A DNA stretch of 64,000 nucleotides from Apostichopus japonicus (lineage: Eukaryota > Echinodermata > Holothuroidea > Aspidochirotida > Stichopodidae). The stretch covers positions 4,705,501 to 4,769,500 of the forward strand of contig NC_092575.1 of the NCBI RefSeq assembly GCF_037975245.1. Reading direction: 5' to 3'. The translations under genes and the position numbers were made by a program. The notes beneath the pieces were generated by a model, which was not told the origin of the DNA, did not search any database, and saw nothing but the letters and a program-made list of their open reading frames with translations. Positions 34,101-64,000 of the stretch are shown piece after piece (the first letter of the stretch is position 1; each line of letters starts with the position of its first letter).

Positions 34101-35360
34101 CGCCTTAAGATTGAACCAGTCTAGCATTAGTACCGCCAACATAAAAATGTCATCCCTCGATCATTTTCACCTTTGTTTTTGCAGAGTGACTGCTCATTTG
34201 CATGTAAAGGTGTGGGAGGGGGGGGGGGTGTCACACCTTTTACCATATTGGCTTTCAGGCAATATCGGCTTTTGGGGAATCCCAAGATAAGCTCCCTCAA
34301 AATAAGCTTTTAAACTTGAACTGCTGGGGCTCCAAATGTTAGCTTATGAAGTGGCTAAGACTATTTGGGCCCAAAAGGTTGGCTTTTTCAAGGCCCCTAA
34401 ACTGACTGGTATCAACAGCAAAACCTAATAATAAACCCATTTTCAAAATCGTCACAGTCCTGCGAATAAGGTGTCTGTGTACGTTATTCGCCGGGCTGCC
34501 CTGCGAATAATCATTTCGTTAATTCTTTTCTGTACTGGCAAATGGCAAAAATCAAACATCATCTAGTTGGTACATTGGCTCAATTTTGGAATCCTGATGA
34601 TAAAAGAGTAACATACATGTACAGAAAGGACAACTGAATGTATACGCTTGCAACGTTTTACAATAAAGAATACTTACACTTTCATCTATTTCGACACTGG
34701 GTTGATACACAGGGCCATTAGAAGTATCATTGACTGCCAACAGGTTGACAGTGATTACTCCTCCAAAGTCATTTTCTGTGACTGCGAACACTGGAGTATC
34801 CAAATCTGTAATGTTTCCTACGCTCACTACACCATAGATATCTGCCAATTAAAAAGTATAAGATACATACCTTAACATAACCTTGCTTAGAAATTCTTCT
34901 CCAGAAAATCATCAGTGTTGCTTCAAGATTTTAACACATGTTACAGGTTGCTAAATCTTTTGCAAAGTACAGGTCTGGATTGCAACCAAACAAGTCATTT
35001 CAAGATATTGAGGACTGATTCTCTATTTAATCTGTATGTGGATAGTAAAGCATTCTATTTGCAGAAGACTAGTAGTTCAATGATAAGGTGGAAACCAAAT
35101 TTATAATATAGGCGTAACGTAAATAATAATATCATAAGTAGCAAACTAACAGTAACAACAGGGTAAACTGCAGAAGGCATAGGCCTAACAATTATTACAT
35201 ATTTCGCATAACTGGTATTCGTGTTAAAAGTACGTGACCGAAACTGTTAATATGCAGATGAATTTGTTCAAAAGAACGAAGCAGAGGACTAACCTTGACT
35301 TTTGGTCTGATTGCAGAGAGAAAGGCATACGAAAAGGTGGATTAATGCTGTTTTTAGCAT
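19113..35360 (-). CDS. TCTN2: Tectonic-2, enlarged form (complete, 17 coding exons)
   Basis: Exons on the minus strand: 35360-35294, 34841-34678, 33124-33015, 32108-31998, 31119-31015, 30381-30323, 29618-29554, 28936-28840, 28478-28227, 27389-27268, 26083-25891, 25378-25263, 24892-23218, 21982-21760, 21200-20949, 20250-20083, 19302-19113. All phases join: 3969 nt, 1322 codons. The order is signal peptide (residues 1-22), a long ectodomain, the tectonic Cys signature PCPCDL...CDTDCCCD (469-486), the conserved core (GVEGGDF, WWPFLCVQ, SGNPGYNTG, GENTLSGCFL, GICFDVP) and a C-terminal membrane helix followed by a short tail (PWLGLKMW). The matches are to TCTN2 rather than TCTN1 or TCTN3. Tectonics belong to the MKS/B9 complex at the ciliary transition zone, which gates entry of membrane proteins; human TCTN2 defects cause Meckel and Joubert syndromes. 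Human TCTN2 is about 700 residues, so this protein is nearly doubled. Confidence 0.93.
20083..20250 (-). CDS. TCTN2: TCTN2 exon 16
   Basis: Residues 1204-1260, with MVTSSVTFTKVPPIPPES, matching the human ISASVQFIKIPA segment. Donor GTGAGT, phase 2 out. Confidence 0.9.
20949..21200 (-). CDS. TCTN2: TCTN2 exon 15
   Basis: Residues 1120-1204. A Thr/Pro-rich linker is followed by LNGICFDVPTGVNLEVLITD, the counterpart of the human [20 protein letters not shown]. Confidence 0.93.
21760..21982 (-). CDS. TCTN2: TCTN2 exon 14
   Basis: Residues 1046-1120: GLCSEATSQEIYLGENTLSG, then CFLRLSLSDLSNCTELR; near-identical layout to the human [20 protein letters not shown]. Confidence 0.95.
22640..23260 (-). 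repeat. Tandem array repeating the exon 13 end and its splice donor
   Basis: About 110-bp units start with CATACTTTCATCCATA near 22640, 22741, 22852, 22966, 23072 and 23186. Each contains sequence equivalent to the last about 30 nt of TCTN2 exon 13 (minus strand AGCAGAATTCAGATGATAAT) plus a donor. The donor is GTGAGT or GTAAGT in the four units after the first. The real donor is the unit at 23218. The leftmost unit (22640) has lost its donor. Confidence 0.85.
23218..24892 (-). CDS. TCTN2: TCTN2 exon 13 (1675 nt; tectonic core plus Thr/Ser/Pro-rich insert)
   Basis: Residues 488-1046. It starts DCSEVDISLFTCTEGVEGGD and contains WWPFLCVQ and GYRNGYPVELMYDGNLRGYL, aligning with the human core. 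About residues 787-937 (23543-23995) are Thr/Ser/Pro/Asp-rich with several NxT/S sites and no human counterpart. The core resumes at TQRFRTTFTYLPSV and SGNPGYNTGAAV. Unusually long for an internal exon. Acceptor TTCCAG, donor GTAAGTATG at 23217. Confidence 0.95.
25263..25378 (-). CDS. TCTN2: TCTN2 exon 12 (tectonic Cys signature)
   Basis: Residues 449-487. VSPCPCDLYESKCDTDCCCD is the hallmark of tectonic proteins (human TCTN2 has PCPCNL...CDVRCCCD). Donor GTAAGA. Confidence 0.95.
25392..25405. promoter_or_regulatory. Weak X-box-like motif in TCTN2 intron 11
   Basis: GTTGCCATAGCGAT matches the X-box consensus at about 12 of 14 positions. Probably not functional. Confidence 0.15.
25891..26083 (-). 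CDS. TCTN2: TCTN2 exon 11
   Basis: Residues 385-449, VFKVVHAQLKSLYGSHKGAL and VLTCCAAYDVN; another strand-C motif. Acceptor TTCTTTAG, donor GTAGGA. Confidence 0.85.
26110..26630. repeat. Compound tetranucleotide array (GAAT/GAGT)n then (GAAC)n
   Basis: GAAT/GAGT variants at 26110-26530 (pure GAGT at 26274-26352) switch sharply to (GAAC)n at 26535-26630. Located in TCTN2 intron 10. Confidence 0.95.
27268..27389 (-). CDS. TCTN2: TCTN2 exon 10
   Basis: Residues 344-384, Thr/Pro/Ser-rich start (PCPTDANSTCPTTEASP), then NITQISPWTLLTSEFVFQ. Acceptor GACAACAG, donor GTTTGT. Confidence 0.82.
27906..28052. repeat. Long imperfect inverted repeat (foldback element)
   Basis: The left arm starting TAGGTTGAGACTAGTGGAAC (27906) pairs with the right arm ending CTAGTCTCAACCTA (28052). 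A nested small hairpin TCATCAGA/TCTGATGA sits at the centre (about 27964-27983). Flanked by (TA)n. In TCTN2 intron 9. Confidence 0.8.
28227..28478 (-). CDS. TCTN2: TCTN2 exon 9
   Basis: Residues 260-344, with FSAYLVLSDTLRPNEGDITF and VCNLVPVNTT. Acceptor ATCGAAG (weak), donor GTGAGT, phase 1 out. Confidence 0.8.
28840..28936 (-). CDS. TCTN2: TCTN2 exon 8
   Basis: Residues 228-260, MRYSIRRYGSVVLVACMANS. It begins with ATG at the splice junction, but this is an internal Met. Acceptor ACTTTAG, donor GTAATT. Confidence 0.8.
29018..29335 (-). mobile_element. V-SINE-like SINE with (ATT)n tail
   Basis: On the minus strand: a tRNA-like B-box GCAGGTTCGAGTCTTGG (about 29290-29273), then TGTGTCCTTGGGCAAAGCAC, which resembles the V-SINE central domain, a C-run, a 3' part containing GCGCCTTGAGCAC and GCGCTTTATAAAT, and a tail of ATT repeats. 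The A-box end (about 29335) is uncertain. In TCTN2 intron 7. Confidence 0.65.
29554..29618 (-). CDS. TCTN2: TCTN2 exon 7
   Basis: Residues 206-227, NLSLWVSFDDEVVSPGMDSV. Acceptor CTCCGCAG, donor GTAAAA. Confidence 0.8.
30323..30381 (-). CDS. TCTN2: TCTN2 exon 6
   Basis: Residues 186-206, EPVDSYDVIVSCAIVGVV, 59 nt. Acceptor AATTTCAG, donor GTGAGT. Confidence 0.8.
31015..31119 (-). CDS. TCTN2: TCTN2 exon 5
   Basis: Residues 151-186, FVVVKKSPIVSFCDPVIQVP. Acceptor TTTTAACAG, donor GTGAGG, phase 2 out. Confidence 0.83.
31998..32108 (-). CDS. TCTN2: TCTN2 exon 4
   Basis: Residues 114-151, VSEQGRVIEVQCSGEST, with the recurrent G-x-V-x-V-x-C strand. Donor GTAAGT. Confidence 0.83.
32250..32421 (-). 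mobile_element. tRNA-derived SINE head
   Basis: On the minus strand, 32421-32329 reads as a tRNA-like sequence: CTGTGGCTGAGTGGATAA (A-box) and GGTTCCGGGTTCGATTCCCG (B-box), with a Leu/Ser-type variable-arm length. It is followed by non-tRNA sequence (about 32328-32250). No anticodon stem is clear, so it is not called a functional tRNA gene. Confidence 0.65.
33015..33124 (-). CDS. TCTN2: TCTN2 exon 3
   Basis: Residues 78-114, VLVSCVTVTPYHPGDAVIEF. Acceptor CACCCACAG, donor GTAGGT. Confidence 0.85.
33699..33935 (+). repeat. Minisatellite with near-palindromic unit
   Basis: Six units, 42-49 bp apart (starts near 33700, 33742, 33784, 33828, 33877, 33919). Each unit is a near-palindrome (TATTCGCAGGGC, then GCCCTGCGAATA) plus GCCAGACACATACA. 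In TCTN2 intron 2. Confidence 0.85.
34455..34512 (-). repeat. Inverted outlier of the 33699-33935 unit
   Basis: CCTGCGAATAAGGTGTCTGT and TTATTCGCCGGGCTGCCCTG carry the same palindrome and spacer in inverted order, about 0.5 kb from the array. Together they may be the two ends of one element (about 33699-34512). Confidence 0.5.
34678..34841 (-). CDS. TCTN2: TCTN2 exon 2
   Basis: Residues 23-77, IYGVVSVGNITDLDTPVF and onward; extracellular beta-rich sequence with NIT and NDT glycosylation sites. Acceptor AATTGGCAG, donor GTAAGT. Confidence 0.85.
35294..35360 (-). CDS. TCTN2: TCTN2 exon 1 (signal peptide)
   Basis: MLKTALIHLFVCLSLCNQTK: a basic residue, then a hydrophobic core, as expected for a signal peptide. 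Donor GTTAGT, phase 1 out, which joins exon 2 to make an Asp codon. It is the only upstream frame with a signal peptide in the right phase. Confidence 0.75.
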
Positions 35361-36994
35361 GTCAGACCAGTACCAGTACCATTACATAATCCCAGTCTCT
35401 TTCAACGATCGAAAACAAACGGAATGCAGCCCAGTTCTTATTTCCAACTGAATGTTAAATTCAAATATAAATTCCGTCATAACGACATTCAAATATCATA
35501 TAATGATCAAAAAGGTCCTAAAAAGTCATCATTAAAGCTAACTTTTTGCTTATTTATTCAACAAATAATTTTAAAATGCAATATTTTACGAACATTCTTA
35601 TTTAACTTTTTTTAAATAGTACAAAAATCATCATTTCAAACACCTGTTAAACCCTCAATTATGGAAATCTTGTTGCATGGACATCGTTTATAAGAATTTT
35701 TTATCACGTACAAATCTTGAGCAGGCACATAGCTTCGGGGATACTTCGCATCAACGATTATGGTTTATCATTCTTTCTGCAAAAAAGGAATTGTGGGTTC
35801 GAAACCCACTGTTTCCCCATGCGCCATCCTGCTCTTTTTCTGTAGCATTACGCAAATTTATCGTGGTGTGGATACCACACGATTGCTTAACTAGATAGAT
35901 AGATACGTATAAGGTAATCCTATACAACTCCCTGAAACGGTCTGCCATGTAGATCAAAGGAATTAGAGTAAACTTGGTTAGTTGGGAAGGGGTAGTCTCG
36001 AATTTCGAGAAGTAATGGGGAATGTAGGTATGTAACTATGCAGAAGAAAAAGAAAACATCGAAACGTTCCGAAAACATACATGATTCCGCGTCCTTCTTG
36101 GGTATTTGCATATGTGAGATAGTAATATATGTTCCCGCGGTCAGACAGATCTTATGAGATCAACTTCTTCCCCCTCGTAATCTGTTCACTAATTTTTTAC
36201 GTTCACTGGATCTATGGTTTGCTCCCGACCCAATATATGCTATAACCTAAACAAAATTTAGAAAAAAAGGGTTACTCAAAATCTTCAACAAGCATACATC
36301 CAACAACAGTATTTTCGCACTGTCTATGGAAACTATACTCGGTATAAACCCTAGGTAACTACCCTCTAAGATCACTTTCAACTCGAAAATTAAGAAAAAT
36401 ATAGACGGCAAAACTGGCGTCCTGGGGGAGGGGGATGGGTCTAAGGGGAGGGGGTAATTTTAAAATTAATTGAGGGTCCTAAAAGATGCAATCTGGTGCT
36501 ATATTTTGCAACTTAAAGTAACTTTATGTTCAAGAATTTTCGGACTTGAGTCCGTCTGATATGTATGTCTTTCATTGAGGCGGATATAAAAGACATTAAC
36601 TATTTTGCTATGATAATTTTTTTTTAATAAGAGTGTTGAAAGTTGAAATCGAAATCCATTCAGGGTATAGTATTGAAGTTTAAGCATTAGCGATTCACGC
36701 CGCCACCTAGTGAGAAAACAATTGGTTACTGTGATGTTCGGTGGAAAGAACTGTTCAATGTTGCCGATGTATGCTTACATTTTTTGTCTTGTACTATCGG
36801 ATTACTGTTCTTTGTTTTGCTGTCGCACTGTTTGTGTCACTGCGCCATAAGCGTCTTTTTTTTTTTACGGATACCGTTGCATTATCAAAGTCCATTATTA
36901 TTATTATTAAAAGTTTTACTGAAGAACATAATGCGTTTCGTCCTTTGTCAAAAAAGTTTTTGTTTGAGTAAATTTTTTAACACTATACAAGTCG

Positions 36995-37060
36995 CATCTG
37001 AGGGGGGGGGCACGATTTTGTTTGGGAAAGCACGTGCCCCTCCCCCCCCCCCCCTTGGCG
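36995..37060. repeat. G-run/C-run transposon piece
   Basis: GAGGGGGGGGGCACGATTTT and CACGTGCCCCTCCCCCCCCC are inverted, similar to ends of the hAT-like MITEs in this window. Confidence 0.35.
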
Positions 37061-37372
37061 ACGTCAATTATAAATGCAATAGGGACGGTCTTGAATGAAA
37101 GGAGACTGGAGCGAGAGAAAGAGAAGTTTTCCCATCGGTGATTTCAAATCGATGCATTAGTTTCATCATAGAATCTGTCCTTTTTTCACACTGAAGGTAT
37201 AATTCTTGAAGTGCGACCTCTTTTATCCGCGTGTTTTTGCCCATCGCTTGGCTGTTTTGGGGTTTTGTAAACAAAATCTCATTTCGTGAGTAATGATCGA
37301 GGCCCAAAATCACTGACGCAGTTATATTGACTGGGATTTCAAGTTTTTTTTCTCAAGTTATACACGTTTTCA

Positions 37373-38883
37373 TTGGGTCAGCTCCTTCGCTCGCAGGACA
37401 TGGACTATCACTTCTATGCAGACGACTCGAGTCTATATCTTATGTTCCACCCCAATGACATTACTATCACTGTGCATCGTCTAGAGAAGTGCATAACATC
37501 AGTTCGGCAATGGATGTCACAGAAATGCTTGAAAATGAATGACTCAAAGACTGGGGTGCTTCTAATATCATCAAAGCATCTGGCCAGAAAGATAGAGTGT
37601 CCAAGCATCATGATTGGTGACCATCAGGTGGAGCCTATAGTGATGTGGCAAAGAGCATCGGTGTCATAATGGACAAACATGCCTCTACGGAAGACCATAT
37701 AACATCTGTGTGTCGGTCTGCTCAGTACCATCTATACAACATCGGAAGAATACGAAAATACCTCACCAGAGAAGCCACAGAGCAGTTAATCCATGCTTTC
37801 ATAACATGTAAACTGGATTACTGCAATGCACTTTTCTGTGGACTACCAGTTAAACAAATAAAACGACTGCAAAGGCTCCAAAACATAGCAGCAAGGATTT
37901 TTACACTAACGAGAACATCTAGTCATATTACCATAGGCGTAGGAGCCTAATTTGATTGGGGGGGGGGGGGGGGCTGTAACGACTTGCCCGAAAAATATAT
38001 CCAAAATTTTTCGCGCACTCCGCACGCGTTCAACATGTTAATTGTGCATATCATATAGGCATTCGGCGGTTATTACATCACATGCCAGTAACATACAATC
38101 ATTTTCCGTGTTATTACCCTTCCATATTGGTTATAATTATTGGGGAAGTCGTTACAACAATAATGATAATCAATAATATAAGTTTAACCATTGAAAAAAA
38201 AACATTGCAAATTATTCTTCTTTCAGTAGGTGCTCGAAAAATTCTCAGCATATTGCCCGAATTTTCACCAAAAATTTTGATTGGTGGGCTGCAGCCCCCA
38301 GCCCCCCGCCTCCTACGCCTATGCATATTACCCCAGTATTGCATGATCTTCATTGGCTGCCAGTATCTCAGCGGATTAGGTTCAAAGTCCTTCTTCTTGT
38401 GTTCAAGTGCCAGAACAACATGGCACCTCCATACCTGCAAGATCTCATCCGTCCTCATCAGCCAACAAGAGCCCTACGTTCTGCTGGACATAGTCGTCTG
38501 GAGGTGCCGATCACCAAGACAAACATCTATGGGAACAGAGCTTTTTGCGTGGCTGGGCCACGCCTCTGGAATGAGCTGCCAGCTGAACTTAAAAACTGTT
38601 TCTAGTCTTACGACATTCAAGTCAAAGCTGAAAACCTTCCTTTTTATAGACAGCATTACTGCAATATTTAAACTGTGTATTAAATTCTTTTCATGTGCAA
38701 TACTCCAACAAACTCAAACGTGCATGCTTTTTATTTTTCATCCTCATTTATATTGTATTTTATTTTGCATTTTTACTACATATTTCGTGTCATATATATT
38801 TTTTTATTTATTTGCTGTTACATAGCGTTTTAGAGCACTTTTGTGGATTTTACGCTTTACAAAATAAATTATTATTATTATTC
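37373..38883 (+). mobile_element. 5'-truncated L2/CR1-like LINE (reverse transcriptase C-terminal part)
   Basis: The pieces read as the end of a LINE reverse transcriptase. The catalytic YADD box is in HFYADDSSLYLMFHP (from about 37409), followed by a thumb region with ITCKLDYCNALFCGLP. After the MITE comes LHDLHWLPVSQRIRFKVLLL and then GPRLWNELPAELK. It is disrupted by a frame shift near 37640, a 392-bp MITE and another frame shift near 38600. The 3' end is ACGCTTTACAAAATAAATTA followed by ATT repeats. The sequence upstream of 37373 has no reverse-transcriptase frame, so it is 5'-truncated and dead. Confidence 0.85.
37932..38323. mobile_element. MITE nested in the LINE
   Basis: The inverted termini CATAGGCGTAGGAG and CTCCTACGCCTATG are perfect. 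The 8-bp flank CATATTAC is duplicated at 37924-37931 and 38324-38331. It is 392 bp with G-runs inside and no coding capacity. The 8-bp duplication fits hAT. The surrounding reverse-transcriptase frame continues exactly across the site when the element and one flank copy are ignored. Confidence 0.85.
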
Positions 38884-41654
38884 CTTTCGACATTGTGGTC
38901 GATGCATAGACATATGGAAATACCTAGGCCTAAATAACATGCAACGACGTTTACCTTCCTGCAGATTAGCTTTGAAATTTTCAGAAAAGTATATTTGAGC
39001 ATGACATCAGTGTTACAAAATATTGTGTTTTCTGTTGCCATAATCCAGTTCTGCTAACCTTTCGCAATGTTTTTTTTTTCCCGGAAAAAGTAAGGTTTGG
39101 TATAAATGAGCAAGACTTCAAATGACGGGAAGAACTTGTGCGGGGAAAGATGATATAGCCGAGACCGGGGACGGAATGACAGTTTGGACGATCGGGCAGT
39201 GCCGACGGCCCATAGCATAATATAACATATATTATAACATATATTACATATATTATAACATTTTAAAACAAAGTCTGATGTACAATTTACAAGCGTAGTC
39301 TACTTGGTTTTGGGAAGTTACGAATAATGTACTTAACATAGACTATTTTTATCCTTAGTGTAACACGTCGACTGACATCTATCAAACTTTTGGTTATATA
39401 TATAGTAGCTAAGTGCACAGACTTTACCAAGCATGCATGATGTATAGCTTATAATAATATGTTTGTATTTTAAATAATAAGATGTGTAAAATTTGTTCTC
39501 TAGAACCTTCATCGTTGTCAAGCAAATGAAGAGAAAGTTTAATTGTAGCTCTATAGTGACAACGTATTGAAAATTTCTTTAATTTTTTAGATCTTTGTAA
39601 GTTTCAAAAGACAGCATGCAGCCATTTCGCATTGAAGCACTCTTAATTCACATGTGCATATTTGGCATAAGAGGGAGGGGTAAATTCCCATAGGCACCTC
39701 TCCCGATCCGGCAGTCCATTCCTTCAACAAATTACTCCTGAAAATGAGAAAACCTTGTACGGGCACGATGGACCCTTAATATACCACGTGACTAGTTTAT
39801 GTTAATATGTTTAACAGGAGACAGCAACACCCCCCCCCCCCCCACCCCCATCGCAGAAGGATGTCGGTAATTACCTACTTGTTGAGTAGCTAATGAAATG
39901 TTTCATACCATCTTTAAAACCTTGATAGTTTTCCAACTTGAAAATTAAGCAAATCTTTGTATATCTGATGCATTAAAATTTCTTGATAAAAATGGTTCTT
40001 TGTTAGTTGCAAAACATCGCACCATTGCACCATTGAGCTCCCTTAATTAATTGAACTACTGCTCTATCACCCTTCCCACAAGTCAACAGTGCATCACATC
40101 ACTACAACTTAGAACCCCCCCCCCCCCCCTACAGCATTACAGCTTGATAGCTTGAAAGGATCAATGCATATAAACATCAGAGCCTACGAATGAAACAGAC
40201 AAACTTATACTTTTGTGCAGGGTGAGGGGAAGGACTGTGGAATGAGTAGGGGTCGTGGCAAGTTGAGCTTGAGCGTCATATATCACAAAAGATGCAGTTG
40301 ATATCAATTTATTACATAATTGGTTTTAAATGACATTGAGCCACGTTAAAGAGAGATAGCAATTGTCTCAGAGCGGAAAAAATGTTTTGGGGTGAATGAT
40401 ATAATGAGTCAGTGAAATTTGAGAACGAGTGACTTTCTAATACAACGGAGGAGGGCAAGATTGGTGACTTTAAAATGTCAGTGTTAATGTCGTATTTTAA
40501 ATTCACGTGTAGAGGTAACGTTCAATACTTTGCGTGTCTATACTAGTGGCTATCAATATGGCCGTTTACTGATACGGTATTGCTTTGGGAGGCGGCTAAT
40601 AAAAGGGATATTGGAGCCGATTGTAAAATGAGAGGATAAGTGTAGGAGGAAAGAGCTGAAATAAAAAAAAGGGAACTAATAATGGCAAACGTGGCACGTT
40701 TCCCTTCCACCATGTTCACGTTTGTTAAATAAATGTTAAATAAATTTGTCCTTTACCACAGCTGTTCTCTCCCTTCCTACTTTACGTCCGTGCACGTGAA
40801 CCCAAAGTTACGTGTCGTATTGTTCAAGCTGGTACGGGCATTCCAGCATTTACTTGGTTCCAGTCATTATCGTTTCACAACATGTGTGTTCACTTACGCT
40901 CAATTGACGTCATGCCTTCTACATCTAACAAGACTTTTAATTGGATTAGAAATATATTTCTCGTAATCAGACCAATCAGAAATCTCCACCTATTCGTTTA
41001 AAGAGTAGAATGCGACCAAGTGACGTAACACGCATATACCTTACGTATAGTAAAATAAGAAGCCTGTGCTTGTAACGCTTGTCTATGCATGTACGTACGG
41101 GAGTATATCTTTGGTATAGTAGGTTGTACTGTAGAACTTAACATATACGACACACATGTTTGTAGTGTTGTGTGTCCAGCTACCAAAAATCACGCTGGCT
41201 TACTTTTTGGTTGCTTTGAACATCAGAGCTACCTTTTCTTATATAGCGCAAGCCGAAATTACACTTAGGAATTGTCTTTTTAAACCGTGTTTTTTGGTAG
41301 CTATTTATGTTATCGTGAAGAACGTTTTATATTGTTTTTCTCGTTGTGTCGAACAACCAAGATCTGTGGCCAGTGTCACTCGAACAGCTGTGGCAACTGA
41401 AGCCACGCGAGGGCACACTTTCGCAGTGCATCCTCCACTAGTCTACGTTGGATCTTTTGAAGCCTAGCCTTCGCTTTACACAGTGTTTAGGCTACGTAGC
41501 CTAATATAGTAATATTATTAGTGTAACGATATTATCGAACCTGCGTGTAACATGGAAATCCTACTCCTAGGCCACTGACTCGGTATTGAAGTCTGGTACT
41601 TTCAAAAGGTTGAGAAAGAAACATTCAATAGACAATCCTGAACATTGTGACAAA

Positions 41655-64000
<22,346 letters not shown>

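Larger units (their letters stand above)
35361..41654. other. Intergenic region between divergent TCTN2 and ATP2A
   Basis: Contains the LINE fragment with its nested MITE (37373-38883), G/C-run repeat pieces near 36995-37060, C-runs at about 39831 and about 40118, and A/T-rich sequence. Promoters or 5' non-coding exons of both genes must lie here, but I could not place them. The 41156-41467 open frame has no recognisable similarity. Confidence 0.55.

Noticed and set aside
38082-38825. Open frame of 247 codons
   Set aside because: A chance frame across the MITE and the wrong frame of the LINE; only its last part is the shifted LINE end.
41156-41467. Open frame upstream of ATP2A
   Set aside because: No recognisable content and not in a position to splice in phase to the SERCA start; could at most be 5' UTR.

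Overview
This window is animal nuclear DNA of low GC content. It carries multi-exon genes with GT-AG introns, dispersed LINE, SINE and MITE repeats and many microsatellites. No bacterial, viral or organellar genes were found. The gene content, the invertebrate-type introns and the SINE/LINE types point to a marine deuterostome. An echinoderm (sea cucumber or sea urchin) is my best guess, but this is inference and not proven by the sequence.

Layout, left to right. (1) Positions 532-1716, minus strand: the first three coding exons of a Gln/Met/Gly/Pro-rich protein I could not name; the rest lies off the left edge. (2) 1717-4549: intergenic, with remnants of GC-tipped DNA transposons. (3) 4550-17383, plus strand: a complete LRRC43 orthologue (leucine-rich repeat protein) in 16 coding exons. 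All phases join and give 666 codons. Its introns carry two copies of a TTAA-bounded MITE, a hAT-type MITE with a perfect 8-bp target duplication, a 632-bp element with inverted CGAATGACA repeats, and a pentanucleotide satellite. (4) 17384-19112: a short intergenic stretch with (TA)n between two convergent genes. (5) 35360 down to 19113, minus strand: a complete tectonic-2 (TCTN2) orthologue in 17 coding exons, 1322 codons. It is about twice the length of the human protein because of a long N-terminal ectodomain and a Thr/Ser/Pro-rich insert inside a 1675-bp exon. (6) 35361-41654: intergenic, with a 5'-truncated L2/CR1-like LINE that was itself hit by a MITE. (7) 41655 to the right edge, plus strand: the first five coding exons of a SERCA-type Ca2+-ATPase (ATP2A), including an 18-nt microexon; the rest lies off the right edge.

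The genes are not an operon. TCTN2 acts at the ciliary transition zone, LRRC43 is probably also cilium-related, and SERCA pumps Ca2+ into the ER. In human, LRRC43, TCTN2 and ATP2A2 all lie on 12q24, so the block looks like an ancient linkage group. The most unusual local structure is a tandem array in TCTN2 intron 13 (22640-23260). Each unit repeats the end of exon 13 together with its splice donor. I did not find a convincing new molecular system; the novelties are gene-structure and transposon features.
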